Positions 42,101 to 52,100 are shown, counted from the first letter of the stretch. The stretch is DNA of 64,000 nucleotides from Caulobacter vibrioides (GCA_001449105.1 LNIY01000074.1:1-64000), one strand, 5' to 3'. The notes: generated by a model from the sequence alone, not told the origin. Numbers and translations: made by a program.

Positions 42101-43384
42101 ATGAACAAACTTCATGTTGTGTGTGCGGGCCTCGCGGCCCTGGCCTGGGCTAGCGGCGCGAGCGCCGAGGAGGCGTCGCTGCTGGATGCGGTGAAGGCCG
42201 GCAAGCCGCTGCTGGAGATCCGCGCCCGCTTCGAGCGCTACGAACAGACCAAGACCGCCACCCTGCGCAACAACGCCGAGGGCACGACGGTGCGCACGCG
42301 CTTCGGCTGGGAGACCGGCGCCTGGCATGACGTGAAGGCCCTGATCGAGTTCGACGACGTCCGCCGCGTCGGCCCCGAGCACTTCGCCATCACCGCCCCG
42401 GGCGTCTCCACGCCGCTGAACGGCGCCGACAAGGCCCGCTTCCCGGCGATCAACGATCCCAACGTCACCGAGGTGAACCGCGCCCAGCTGCAATGGACGC
42501 CCAGCAAGGCGCTGCAGCTGACCGCCGGCCGCCAGAAGATCCAGTTCGACGACCAGCGCTTCGTCGCCGCCGCCGCCTGGCGTCAGGACGAGCAGACCTA
42601 TGACGGCCTGCGCGCCGACCTGTCGCTGAGCCGCTTCAAGGGAACCTACGTCTACGTGACCCGGGTCAACCGGGCGCTGGGCGAGCGGCGCGACTGGGAC
42701 AGCGACAGCCATTTCCTCAACACCAGCTGGACCTTTGGCGAGGCCTTGAAAGCCACCGCCTTCGTCTACGCCCTGGATTTCTCGGACTCGCCGCTGAACA
42801 CCTCGATCACCAAGGGCGTGCGTGGCGCGGGCAAGGCCAAGGCCGGCCCCTACACCCTGACCTATTCCGGCGGCTTCGCCCGCCAGAGCGACTATCACCG
42901 CGCCACCGCCGACTATGAGCTCGACTATCTGGGCGGCGAGATCGCGGCCACGCGCGGGATCTATACGGCCCAGCTGGGCTACCACGCGCTGGAGGGCGAC
43001 GGCACGCGGGGCTTCGGCGCGCCGCTGGGCGCGGCTCACGGCTTCTATGGCTGGGCCGACGCCTTTTCGTCGCTGGGCGGCAACAAGAGCTTCGCCACCG
43101 GCCTCGACGACCTGAACTTCACCGTTACGCTCAAGCCGAAGATCAAGGTCCGCAACTTCTCCAGCCCCGAGCTGCTGGTTCGCTACCACGACTTCGACGA
43201 CGACCGTACGGGCGCCGACCTCGGTCATGAGTGGAACGCCCAGCTGACCGCGACCATCGCTCCCAAGCTGTCGGCCCAGCTGAAGTATGCGGGATTCGAC
43301 CGGGTGCAGAGCGTGCCGACCGGAACCCTGACGCCGCCCGCGTCGCGCAAGAAGGTGTGGTTCACCCTCGAGTACAAGCTCTGA
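42101..43384 (+). CDS. Alginate-export-family outer-membrane porin, copy 1
   Basis: A 427-residue beta-barrel protein of the AlgE-like 'alginate export' family with a signal peptide (cleavage after ASA22). Alternating-strand sequence runs to a terminal aromatic-bearing strand (VWFTLEYKL). It is a close paralogue of 43684-45051: both share GKPLLEIR/GKPILEVR, RDWDSDSH, FVYALDF and the same C-terminus. Position before a nitrate-type ABC transporter suggests a nitrate or anion porin rather than polysaccharide export. Confidence 0.82.
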   Translation: MNKLHVVCAGLAALAWASGASAEEASLLDAVKAGKPLLEIRARFERYEQTKTATLRNNAEGTTVRTRFGWETGAWHDVKALIEFDDVRRVGPEHFAITAPGVSTPLNGADKARFPAINDPNVTEVNRAQLQWTPSKALQLTAGRQKIQFDDQRFVAAAAWRQDEQTYDGLRADLSLSRFKGTYVYVTRVNRALGERRDWDSDSHFLNTSWTFGEALKATAFVYALDFSDSPLNTSITKGVRGAGKAKAGPYTLTYSGGFARQSDYHRATADYELDYLGGEIAATRGIYTAQLGYHALEGDGTRGFGAPLGAAHGFYGWADAFSSLGGNKSFATGLDDLNFTVTLKPKIKVRNFSSPELLVRYHDFDDDRTGADLGHEWNAQLTATIAPKLSAQLKYAGFDRVQSVPTGTLTPPASRKKVWFTLEYKL

Positions 43385-43405
43385 GATCGTCCGTGAGGAG
43401 AGGAG

Positions 43406-43426
43406 GGCGCCCGGTTTGCGGGCGCC
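43406..43426 (+). terminator. Hairpin after porin 1
   Basis: GGCGCCCG and CGGGCGCC pair (8 bp, loop GTTTG) 22 bases after the porin 1 stop. There is no T-run, so it may be a weak terminator or an mRNA-stabilising hairpin. Confidence 0.4.
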
Positions 43427-43436
43427 GCCCAAGCTT

Positions 43437-43451
43437 TGGGCGCCGTGCTGC
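43437..43451 (+). promoter_or_regulatory. Sigma-54-like promoter candidate
   Basis: TGGGCGCCGTGCTGC keeps the GG-N10-GC spacing of -24/-12 promoters and matches TGG and TGC of the consensus. It lies about 95 bases upstream of the ANTAR-type leader hairpins. Nitrogen genes with NtrC control often use this arrangement. GC-rich DNA makes chance matches possible. Confidence 0.35.
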
Positions 43452-43545
43452 TGCGCAAAAACCGGCGCCGCACCTGCGAAACGACCGATAACGACGGTTT
43501 GTCGATTGCCGTCCCCCGGCGGTCGGTGCGTCCCTGATCACGACA

Positions 43546-43665
43546 CGCGGGGCAACGACGTTCCGCGAGGGGGCCGCAAGGCCCCGACGCCGACGACGGG
43601 GTCGGCGACTGTTTTGGACAACGACGTCCGGAGGGGGCTCACGCTCTCGCCGGGCGTTTTTTTTT
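43546..43665 (+). ncRNA. ANTAR-type (NasT/NasR) antiterminator leader with overlapping terminator
   Basis: Two hairpins carry the identical hexaloop AACGAC, with A at loop position 1 and G at position 4, the ANTAR RNA signature. P1 is CGCGGGGC-AACGAC-GTTCCGCG (43546-43567, 8 bp with two G-U pairs). P2 is TTTGGAC-AACGAC-GTCCGGA (43613-43632, 7 bp). The 3' arm of P2 is also the 5' arm of an intrinsic terminator, CGTCCGG / CCGGGCG (43625-43656), followed by nine T. P2 and terminator are mutually exclusive. The next gene starts 18 bases later. Two further hairpins lie between P1 and P2. Confidence 0.8.
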
Positions 43666-43683
43666 GGCCTGAGGGGAAGAGGC

Positions 43684-45051
43684 ATGAAGACGACGAGGGC
43701 CGGGCTTACGCTCGGCGCTGGGCTCGCGGCGCTGCTGTGGGCCACGGGAACGCACGCCCAGACGACAACGGAAACCGCACCGCCGGCCGCCGAGCCGGAG
43801 GCCGTGGCGGAAGCGGCCGAACCGCCGCCGCCGCCCGCGCCGCCGCCGACGTTCAGCGACCAGGTGCTGGCCGGAAAGCCGATCCTGGAGGTCCGCTTCC
43901 GCTACGAGGGCGTCGACCAGGCCAACCTGCGCGACAAGGCCTCGGCCTATACGGTGCGCACGCGCCTGGGCTGGGAGACCGGCGACTTCCACGGCCTCAA
44001 GGGCCTGATCGAGTTCGAGGACGTCCGCCAGGTCGGCCCCGAGCACTACGCCGTCAACGTGCCGGGGGCGACCACGCCGCCGCTGAACGGCGCCGACAAG
44101 GCTCGCTATCCGATCGTCAATGATCCTGACGTCACCGAGGTCAACCGCGCCCAGGTGACCTGGACGGCCGGCGCGGCCTTCCAGCTGACGGCCGGTCGCC
44201 AGCGCATCGTGCTGGACGACCAGCGCTTCGTCGGCGGCGTGGCCTGGCGCCAGGACGAGCAGACCTTCGACGGCGTCCGCGCCGACTTCGCCCTGGGACG
44301 GGTGAAGGGGACCTACGCCTACCTCACCCACGTCAACCGCATCCTCGGCGAGCTGCGCGACTGGGACAGCGACAGCCACCTGCTGAACGTCACCTGGTCG
44401 CCGGCCGAGGCGCTGCGCCTGCAAGGCTTCGTCTACGCGCTGGATTTCGGAAATTCGCCGATCAACTCGTCGATCACCAAAGGCGCCAAGGCCTCGGGCA
44501 AGACCTGGGTCGGGCTCTATCAACTGGCCTACGGCGCGACCTTCGCCCGTCAGAGCGACTGGCACGGCAATACGGCCAGCTACGACCTCGACTATTGGGC
44601 GGGCGAGGTGGCGGGAACCTTCGACATCTACACCGCCCGCCTGGCCTACGAGCAGCTGGAGGGCGACGGGACGCGCGGCTTCACCACGCCGCTGGGCACC
44701 GTCCACGCCTTCAACGGCTGGTCGGACTCCTGGGTCTCGCCGGGCGGCAACAAGAGCTTCGCCGACGGCCTGAAGGACCTGAACCTCGGGCTCAACGTCA
44801 AGCCGCGCTTCAAGAAGACGTACTTCTTCAACAGCGACCTCCTGGTCCGCTACCACGACTTCGACGACCAGCGCACCGGGGCCGACCTCGGCCACGAGTG
44901 GGAGGTCCAGCTGACCGCGGCGATCACGCCCAAGCTGACCCTGCTGCTGAAGTACGCCGACTTCCAGCGCGAGACGACCGTGCCGGCCGGGACCCTGGCC
45001 CCGCCCGCGTCGCGGACCAAGGCCTGGTTCTCCCTCGAATACAAGCTCTGA
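43684..45051 (+). CDS. Alginate-export-family outer-membrane porin, copy 2
   Basis: A 455-residue outer-membrane barrel protein, paralogue of the preceding porin. It has a signal peptide (cleavage after HAQ26) and an extra Ala/Glu/Pro-rich linker (about 27-58, with PPPPPAPPP) before the barrel. The terminal strand is AWFSLEYKL. It is the first gene of the operon controlled by the ANTAR-type leader and continues into the nitrate-type ABC transporter, so it probably forms the outer-membrane path for the same substrate. Confidence 0.82.
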   Translation: MKTTRAGLTLGAGLAALLWATGTHAQTTTETAPPAAEPEAVAEAAEPPPPPAPPPTFSDQVLAGKPILEVRFRYEGVDQANLRDKASAYTVRTRLGWETGDFHGLKGLIEFEDVRQVGPEHYAVNVPGATTPPLNGADKARYPIVNDPDVTEVNRAQVTWTAGAAFQLTAGRQRIVLDDQRFVGGVAWRQDEQTFDGVRADFALGRVKGTYAYLTHVNRILGELRDWDSDSHLLNVTWSPAEALRLQGFVYALDFGNSPINSSITKGAKASGKTWVGLYQLAYGATFARQSDWHGNTASYDLDYWAGEVAGTFDIYTARLAYEQLEGDGTRGFTTPLGTVHAFNGWSDSWVSPGGNKSFADGLKDLNLGLNVKPRFKKTYFFNSDLLVRYHDFDDQRTGADLGHEWEVQLTAAITPKLTLLLKYADFQRETTVPAGTLAPPASRTKAWFSLEYKL

Positions 45052-45065
45052 GACGGATGGCGATC

Positions 45066-46367
45066 ATGACCAAGACCGACAAGACCGCCCCGCTGGGCGC
45101 TTCCCTGGGCGTCTCGCGCCGCACGGCCCTGATCGGGGCCGCCGCCACCCTCGCCGCCGTCAAGGCCGCGTTCCCGGCCGGGGCCCATGCCGCCGGGCCG
45201 GGACCCGAAACCGCCAAGGCGCGCCTGGGCTTCATCGCCCTGACCGACTCGTCGCCGCTGATCATCGCCAAGGAACGCGGCTTCTTCGCCAAGCACGGCC
45301 TGCCCGACGTCGAGGTGGTCAAGCAGGCCTCGTGGGCCGCCACGCGCGACAATCTGGTGCTGGGCTCGGGCGGGGGCGGCATAGACGGGGCGCACATCCT
45401 GTCGCCCATGCCGCTGCAGTTCAGCCTGGGCGTCCAGACCGGCGGCAAGCCCTTGCCGATGTACGTGCTGGCCAGGCTCAACACCAACGGCCAGGCGATC
45501 TCGGTCGGCAACGACCTGAAGGCGGTGAAGGTCGGCCTCCAGGCCGGCGGGGCCAAGGCCAAGTTCGCCCAGCTGAAGGCCTCGGGGAACATCGCCAAGG
45601 TCGCCATGACCTTCCGAGGCGGCACCCACGACCTGTGGGTCAGGTACTGGCTGGCCGCGGCGGGCATCAATCCGGACGTGGACGTCTCGACCATCGTCAT
45701 CCCGCCGCCGCAGATGGTGGCCAACCTTAAGGCCGGCACCCAGGACGCCTTCTGCGTGGGCGAGCCGTGGAACGGCCAGACCGTCAACCAGCGCATCGGC
45801 TACACCGCCACCACCACCAGCGAGCTCTGGATGAACCATCCGGAGAAGGCGCTGGGCATGCGGGCCGACTGGGTCGACCGCTATCCGCGCGCCGCCCAGG
45901 CCCTGACCGCCGCCGTGCTGGAGGCCCAGATGTGGTGCGACAAGCCGGCCAACAAGGCGGCCATGTGCTCGATCGTCTCGGGCCGGCAGTACATCAACGT
46001 GCCGATGGGCGACATCCTGCCCCGCCAGCAGGGCGTCATCGACTACGGCGACGGCCGTAAGGTCACGGGCTCGCCGCACGTCATGAAGTTCTGGGCCGAC
46101 AACGCCAGCTTCCCCTTCAAGTCGCACGACCTGTGGTTCGTCACCGAGAACATCCGCTGGGGCGTGATCGGGCAGGGGGTCAACAAGCAGGCCCTGGTCA
46201 ACAAGGTCAATCGTTCGGACATCTGGCGTGCGGCCGCCAAGAGCATCGGCCAGAGCGGTCCGGCCGGCGACAGCCGCGGCCCCGAGCGGTTCTTCGACGG
46301 CAAGGTGTTCGATCCGGCCAATCCGGGCGCCTACCTCGCCAGCCAGCCCATCAAGAAGCTCGTCTGA
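45066..46367 (+). CDS. nrtA: Nitrate-type ABC transporter substrate-binding protein
   Basis: A 433-residue NrtA/CmpA-family binding protein with a twin-arginine signal (VSRRTALIGAAATLAAVKAA). Seen: GFIALTDSSPLIIAKERGFF, WAATRDNLVLGS, GIDGAHILSPMP, MTFRGGTHDLWVRYWLAAAG and AFCVGEPWNGQ, typical of nitrate, nitrite, cyanate or bicarbonate binders. The alphaproteobacterial context and the ANTAR-type leader favour nitrate. An ATG at 45057 is an alternative start. The gap to the porin stop is 14 bases. Confidence 0.88.
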   Translation: MTKTDKTAPLGASLGVSRRTALIGAAATLAAVKAAFPAGAHAAGPGPETAKARLGFIALTDSSPLIIAKERGFFAKHGLPDVEVVKQASWAATRDNLVLGSGGGGIDGAHILSPMPLQFSLGVQTGGKPLPMYVLARLNTNGQAISVGNDLKAVKVGLQAGGAKAKFAQLKASGNIAKVAMTFRGGTHDLWVRYWLAAAGINPDVDVSTIVIPPPQMVANLKAGTQDAFCVGEPWNGQTVNQRIGYTATTTSELWMNHPEKALGMRADWVDRYPRAAQALTAAVLEAQMWCDKPANKAAMCSIVSGRQYINVPMGDILPRQQGVIDYGDGRKVTGSPHVMKFWADNASFPFKSHDLWFVTENIRWGVIGQGVNKQALVNKVNRSDIWRAAAKSIGQSGPAGDSRGPERFFDGKVFDPANPGAYLASQPIKKLV

Positions 46368-46390
46368 GGAAGGGGCCAGAAGGAAGGGAG

Positions 46391-47329
46391 ATGATCATGA
46401 CCTATCCCAAGCCCGACTTCGCCGAGGCCGCGCCCGTCGCGGCTTCGACGGCGACTTCGGTTGCGGTCGCCTCGCCGGCAACGGCGTCGGCGACGGCGGC
46501 CGCGCCGGCCGCTCCGAAGATCCCCGGAGCGGCCGGCCTCGGCCGGCGGGCGGGGGCGCTGGCCGCCGCCGTCCTGCCGCCGGCCCTGACCCTGCTGGTG
46601 GTGATGGCGGTCTGGCAGGGCCTGTGCGGCGACTCCTACGAGGGCCTGCCGTCGCCCTCGCGGATCTGGCTGGAGTCCAAGGAGCTGATCGTCGACCCGT
46701 TCTACGACCGGGGCGGGGTCGACAAGGGCCTGTTCTGGCACGTGCTGACCAGCCTGAAGCGGGTGGCCGTCGGCTTCTCGATCTCGGCGGTGGTCGGGAT
46801 CGGCCTCGGTGTGCTGATCGGCGCCAACCGCTGGGCGCACCGGGGCCTGGATCCGATCTTCCAGGTGCTGCGCACCGTGCCGCCGCTGGCCTGGCTGCCG
46901 ATTTCGCTGGCGGCCTTCCACGAGGCCAATCCCTCGGCCCTGTTCGTGATCTTCGTCACCTCGATCTGGCCGATCATCATCAACACCGCCGTCGGGGTGC
47001 GGAACATTCCCGAGGACTATCGCAATGTCGCCCGGGTGCTGCGGCTGTCGCCGATCGAATACTTCTTCAAGATCCTGCTGCCCTCGACCACGCCCTACAT
47101 CTTCACGGGCCTGCGGATCGGGGTGGGCATGAGCTGGCTGGCCATCGTCGCCTCCGAGATGCTGCTGGGCGGCGTCGGCGTCGGCTTCTTCATCTGGGAC
47201 CAGTACAACGCCTCGCGCATCTCCGACATCGTCGTGGCCCTGGCGTGGGTCGGCCTGACCGGCTTCTTCCTGGACCGCATCGTCGCCCTCCTGGGCCGCA
47301 TCGTCTCGCGTGGAAACGCGGCGAGCTGA
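46391..47329 (+). CDS. nrtB: Nitrate-type ABC transporter permease
   Basis: A 312-residue BPD_transp_1 permease with about six helices and the EAA loop region (VARVLRLSPIEYFFKILLPS, TPYIFTGLRIGVGMSWLAIV). It forms the inner-membrane channel with the ATPase. The first 45 residues are an unusual Ala/Ser/Thr/Val/Pro-rich low-complexity extension, absent from the core family. AGGAAGGGAG precedes the ATG; the ATG at 46397 is equally possible. The gap to nrtA is 23 bases. Confidence 0.88.
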   Translation: MIMTYPKPDFAEAAPVAASTATSVAVASPATASATAAAPAAPKIPGAAGLGRRAGALAAAVLPPALTLLVVMAVWQGLCGDSYEGLPSPSRIWLESKELIVDPFYDRGGVDKGLFWHVLTSLKRVAVGFSISAVVGIGLGVLIGANRWAHRGLDPIFQVLRTVPPLAWLPISLAAFHEANPSALFVIFVTSIWPIIINTAVGVRNIPEDYRNVARVLRLSPIEYFFKILLPSTTPYIFTGLRIGVGMSWLAIVASEMLLGGVGVGFFIWDQYNASRISDIVVALAWVGLTGFFLDRIVALLGRIVSRGNAAS

Positions 47330-47343
47330 GAAGGACAAGCATC

Positions 47344-48129
47344 ATGGGCAAGGCCTATCTCTCCATCGAGAACCTCGGCGTCACCTTCGGGCACGGCGCG
47401 GGCGCTTCGGAAGTGCTGCGCGGCGTCGAGCTGCAGGTGGCCAAGGGCGAGTTCGTCTCGATCATCGGCCACTCGGGCTGCGGCAAGTCGACCCTGCTGA
47501 ACGTGGTGGCGGGCCTCGTGCCGGCCACGATCGGGGCGGTGATCCTCGACGGCGAGGCCGTCTCCGCGCCGGGGCCGGAGCGGGCGGTGGTGTTCCAGAA
47601 CCACTCGCTGCTGCCGTGGCTGTCGGTGCGCGAGAACGTGCAGCTGGCGGTCGACAAGGTGTTCGCCGGCAAGAAGTCGGCGGCCGAGCGCCGCGAGTGG
47701 ACGCTGCACAACCTCGACCTGGTCAAGATGACCCACGCCAAGGACAAGCGGCCCTCGGAGATATCGGGAGGCATGAAGCAGCGGGTCGGCATCGCCCGGG
47801 CGCTGGCCATGCAGCCCAAGGTGCTGCTGCTGGACGAGCCGTTCGGGGCGCTGGACGCCCTGACCCGCGCCCACCTGCAGGACAGCGTCATGGAGATCCA
47901 GGCGAGCCTGAGCAACACCGTGCTGATGGTCACCCACGACGTCGACGAGGCGGTGCTGCTGTCGGATCGCATCGTGATGATGACCAATGGTCCCCGCGCC
48001 ACCATCGGCGAGGTGCGTCCCGTGGACCTGGCCCGGCCGCGCGACCGTCTGGCCGTGGCGGAGGACGCTTCGTACGTCCACGCCCGGGCGGCGGTGATCG
48101 AGTTCCTCTACACCCGGCGGGCGGCCTGA
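47344..48129 (+). CDS. nrtD: Nitrate-type ABC transporter ATP-binding protein
   Basis: A 261-residue NrtD/SsuB/TauB-type ATPase that powers import. Walker A GHSGCGKST, Q-loop FQNHSLLPWLSV, signature EISGGMKQRVGIARAL, Walker B VLLLDEPFGALD and H-loop VTHDVDEA are all intact. It lacks the extra NrtA-like domain of NrtC. It ends the operon directly at the inverted-end element, whose outer end overlaps its TGA stop. Confidence 0.92.
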   Translation: MGKAYLSIENLGVTFGHGAGASEVLRGVELQVAKGEFVSIIGHSGCGKSTLLNVVAGLVPATIGAVILDGEAVSAPGPERAVVFQNHSLLPWLSVRENVQLAVDKVFAGKKSAAERREWTLHNLDLVKMTHAKDKRPSEISGGMKQRVGIARALAMQPKVLLLDEPFGALDALTRAHLQDSVMEIQASLSNTVLMVTHDVDEAVLLSDRIVMMTNGPRATIGEVRPVDLARPRDRLAVAEDASYVHARAAVIEFLYTRRAA

Positions 48130-48283
48130 GGGCGGATCGACATTCAAGGCTGGAGCGTGGTCCTCGTCCTTCGACAGGCTCAGGATGAGGACCATTTACA
48201 GGCCTAGATCGTAGAAAAACCTCATCCTGAGCCTGTCGAAGGACGAGGTTTTCGTCTCAGATTTCGAATGTCGATCCGACCTA
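48127..48283. repeat. Element with 18-nt inverted ends, copy 2 (stop-codon element)
   Basis: About 157 bases. The right end, read on the minus strand, is TAGGTCGGATCGACATTC, identical over 18 bases to the left end of copy 1. The left end is TGAGGGCGGATCGACATTC. A family B repeat pair fills the middle. The ends again provide the stop codons of both flanking convergent genes (TGA of nrtD, TAG of the GntR gene). Confidence 0.78.
48159..48250. repeat. Paired palindromic repeat, family B copy 1
   Basis: Inverted copies of CCTCGTCCTTCGACAGGCTC and AGGATGAGG separated by about 25 bases. The same unit pair occurs at 63663-63752. It is non-coding and nested in the inverted-end element. Confidence 0.85.
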
Positions 48284-48922
48284 GGCCGTCAGCTGCTGGC
48301 GCAGGTCGGCCAGCGTGCCCTCGATGTGCTCGGCGAGCAGCGTCTCCACCCGCGCCGCGTCGCCGGCCTTCCAGGCGTCGAGTATGGCGCGGTGCTCGCG
48401 GCTGGCGCGCTCGTCGCGGCCCAGGGGCTCCAGGTGGATGCGCACATAGCGCTCCGACAGGATCTGCAGCCGCTCGATCAGCTGGCTGGTGATGTGCCCT
48501 CCGGGGCGGATCAGGGCCATGTGGAAGGCGCGGTTGCAGGTCACGTGGTCGCCCTGCGGCTTGCCTAGCTCCGCTTCCAGCGCCGCCAGCGCTGTCTCGG
48601 CCCGCAGGTGGTCGTCGGGCACGGCCTTCAGGGCCGCCTCGGCCGCCGCGCCGGGCTCCAGCTTCAGGCGCAGGGCGAAGACCTCGCTGGCCTCCTCGGT
48701 CGAGGCCTGGCGAACCACGTAGCCCTTGTTGGGATAGGAGCTCAGCAGGCCGTCCTGCTCCAGCCGGCTCAGGGCCTCGCGCAGGGGGATCTTGGAGACG
48801 CCCAGCTCGGCGGCGATGGTGTCCTGCCGGAGCGCCGTTCCCGGCGGCATGTCGCCCGTGAGGATCCTCCGTCGCACGATCTCGTAGGTCTGGTCGGACA
48901 GGGTGCGGACGACGATACTCAT
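48281..48922 (-). CDS. GntR-family (FadR/FCD) transcriptional regulator
   Basis: A 213-residue GntR regulator. The winged helix (about 1-70: LSDQTYEIVRRRILTGDMPP, AELGVSKIPLREALSRLEQD, GYVVRQ) is followed by an FCD effector domain with metal-site type residues (CNRAFHMALI, ASREHRAILDAW, LAEHIEGTL). The start is the ATG at 48922. It is divergent from the M24 peptidase gene and may regulate it; the target is not shown. Confidence 0.87.
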   Translation of the reverse strand: MSIVVRTLSDQTYEIVRRRILTGDMPPGTALRQDTIAAELGVSKIPLREALSRLEQDGLLSSYPNKGYVVRQASTEEASEVFALRLKLEPGAAAEAALKAVPDDHLRAETALAALEAELGKPQGDHVTCNRAFHMALIRPGGHITSQLIERLQILSERYVRIHLEPLGRDERASREHRAILDAWKAGDAARVETLLAEHIEGTLADLRQQLTA

Positions 48923-49149
48923 GCGCTGCGAACTGTGCCCCAATTCGGCGCCCCCGCGCCGAGACGGCCCCTATACCAGAATATCCAGGGGGCCGGATTA
49001 AACCTCGGTCATATCCGGCCGCCTGCAAAGTCGCTTGGATTGTATCGGTGCATGCGGCGGCCAGGTCGCCCGCCCGATGACCGGCGAATCCGGCGATCCT
49101 GCCCGCTTCGAGATCGACCTTCGGGTCGCGACAGCACGAGGAACACTGC
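48923..49149. promoter_or_regulatory. GntR/M24 peptidase divergent region
   Basis: A 227-base gap between divergent genes with no gene in it. GATTAAACCTCGGTCATATCC near 49000 is the most AT-rich part. GAGGAAC about seven bases upstream sets the peptidase start. An ATATCCAGGGGGCCGGATTAAACC segment may contain an operator, but no clean repeat is seen. Confidence 0.25.
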
Positions 49150-50358
49150 ATGACCCTGGGCGTGGGCGGATCGACCATGGCCGCCGAACTGGCCGGCCTC
49201 TCGCCGCGCGCCGGCCGTCCGCCGGCCATCGGCGCGGCCGAGTACGAAGCCCGCCTGGAGAAGGCGAGGGAGCTGACCCGCGCCCTGGGCGCCGACGCCC
49301 TGCTGATCGGGGCCGGAGCCTCGCTGCGCTACTTCACCGGCGTGCCGTGGGGCGCGACCGAACGGCTGGTCGCCCTGCTGCTGCCGGTGGACGGCGCGCC
49401 GATGATGATCTGTCCGGCCTTCGAGCTGGGCTCGCTGCAGGCCGACCTGAAGATCGAGGTCGAGATCCGCCTGTGGCAGGAGCACGAGAGCCCCGCCGCC
49501 CTGGTCGGCCGCGCGCTGGCCGAGCTTGGCGCCGACGTCCTGGCCCTCGACCCGGCCGCGCCGTTCTCGCTGTTCTCGGCCCTGCGGCAGGCCGCGCCGT
49601 CGCTGTCGGTCAAGGACGCCGGCACGGTGGTCGACGGCTGCCGGGGCGTGAAGTCGGCGGCCGAGCTGGCCCTGCTGAGCTACGCCAAGGCCATCACGCT
49701 GGACGTCCATCGCCGCGCCGGCGCGGTGCTGGCGCCGGGCGTGCGGGCCAGCGAGGTCAAGCGCTTCATCGACGAGGCCCATCGCGCCGCGAGCGGCGGC
49801 GGTTCGACCTTCTGCGCGGTGCAGTTCGGCGAGGCCACGGCCTATCCGCACGGCCTGCCGGGCGACCAGGCGCTGGCCGAGGGCGACCTGGTGCTGATCG
49901 ACACCGGCTGCCAGGTCGAGGGCTACCAGGCCGACATCACCCGCACCTACGTGTTCGGGACGCCCGGCGCCGAGCACCGCCGGATCTGGGAGATCGAGCA
50001 CGAGGCGCAAGGCGCGGCCTTCGCCGCCGTCCGTCCGGGCCTGCCGTGCGAAGCCATCGACGCGGCGGCCCGGAAGGTGCTCGAGCGCCACGGCCTTGGC
50101 CCAGACTACGCCCTGCCGGGCCTGCCGCACCGCACCGGCCATGGCATCGGCCTGTCGATCCACGAAGGACCCTATCTGGTGCGGGGCGACGCCACGCCGC
50201 TGGCGCCGGGCATGTGCTTTTCCAACGAGCCGATGATCGTCATTCCCGGCCGCTTCGGCGTGCGCCTGGAAGACCACATGTACGTCACCCCCGACGGCGC
50301 GGCCTGGTTCACCCCGCCGTCGCCGTCGATCGACGACCCGTTCGGACTGAGGGGGTAG
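49150..50358 (+). CDS. M24-family metallopeptidase (Xaa-Pro aminopeptidase-like)
   Basis: A 402-residue creatinase/aminopeptidase-P-type protein with an N-terminal domain (YEARLEKARELTRALGADAL, LRYFTGVPWGATERLV) and the pita-bread catalytic domain. Metal ligands are visible in LIDTGCQ, DITRTY, HRTGHGIGL, SNEPMIVI and LEDHMYV. It likely removes an N-terminal residue before proline or acts on a modified dipeptide. No signal peptide is seen. Beside a GntR gene, suggesting substrate-induced expression. Confidence 0.87.
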   Translation: MTLGVGGSTMAAELAGLSPRAGRPPAIGAAEYEARLEKARELTRALGADALLIGAGASLRYFTGVPWGATERLVALLLPVDGAPMMICPAFELGSLQADLKIEVEIRLWQEHESPAALVGRALAELGADVLALDPAAPFSLFSALRQAAPSLSVKDAGTVVDGCRGVKSAAELALLSYAKAITLDVHRRAGAVLAPGVRASEVKRFIDEAHRAASGGGSTFCAVQFGEATAYPHGLPGDQALAEGDLVLIDTGCQVEGYQADITRTYVFGTPGAEHRRIWEIEHEAQGAAFAAVRPGLPCEAIDAAARKVLERHGLGPDYALPGLPHRTGHGIGLSIHEGPYLVRGDATPLAPGMCFSNEPMIVIPGRFGVRLEDHMYVTPDGAAWFTPPSPSIDDPFGLRG

Positions 50359-50364
50359 GCCAGA

Positions 50365-50494
50365 GATCCTCCCCCAGAAGGGGGAGGTGGCCCGGAGGGC
50401 CGGAGGGGGAAGTGTCTGATGAGCTCAGGGTATCGCCACGTCAGAAACCAATTCCCCCTCAGTCGCTTCGCGACAGCTCCCCCTTCAGGGGGAG
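50365..50494. repeat. Palindromic intergenic repeat, family C copy 2
   Basis: About 130 bases with CTCCCCC-AGAA-GGGGGAG and GGCCCGGAGGGCC modules on the left and GTCGCTTCGCGAC plus CTCCCCCTTCAGGGGGAG on the right. It lies between two convergent peptidase genes. Confidence 0.85.
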
Positions 50495-50520
50495 CATCTC
50501 GATAGAGGGCCTGCGGAGGA

Positions 50521-52026
<1,506 letters not shown>

Positions 52027-52100
52027 GTAGAAGGCCTTGCGGATGAAGCGATGGGAAGTCGCTTACACCCGCCTTGGGGCGAAGACGAGGCGGCGCCGCT

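Noticed and set aside
46430-46525. Low-complexity N-terminus of NrtB considered a frameshift
   Set aside because: The frame is continuous with a good ribosome site and leads directly into the first helix; it is more likely a variable extension.
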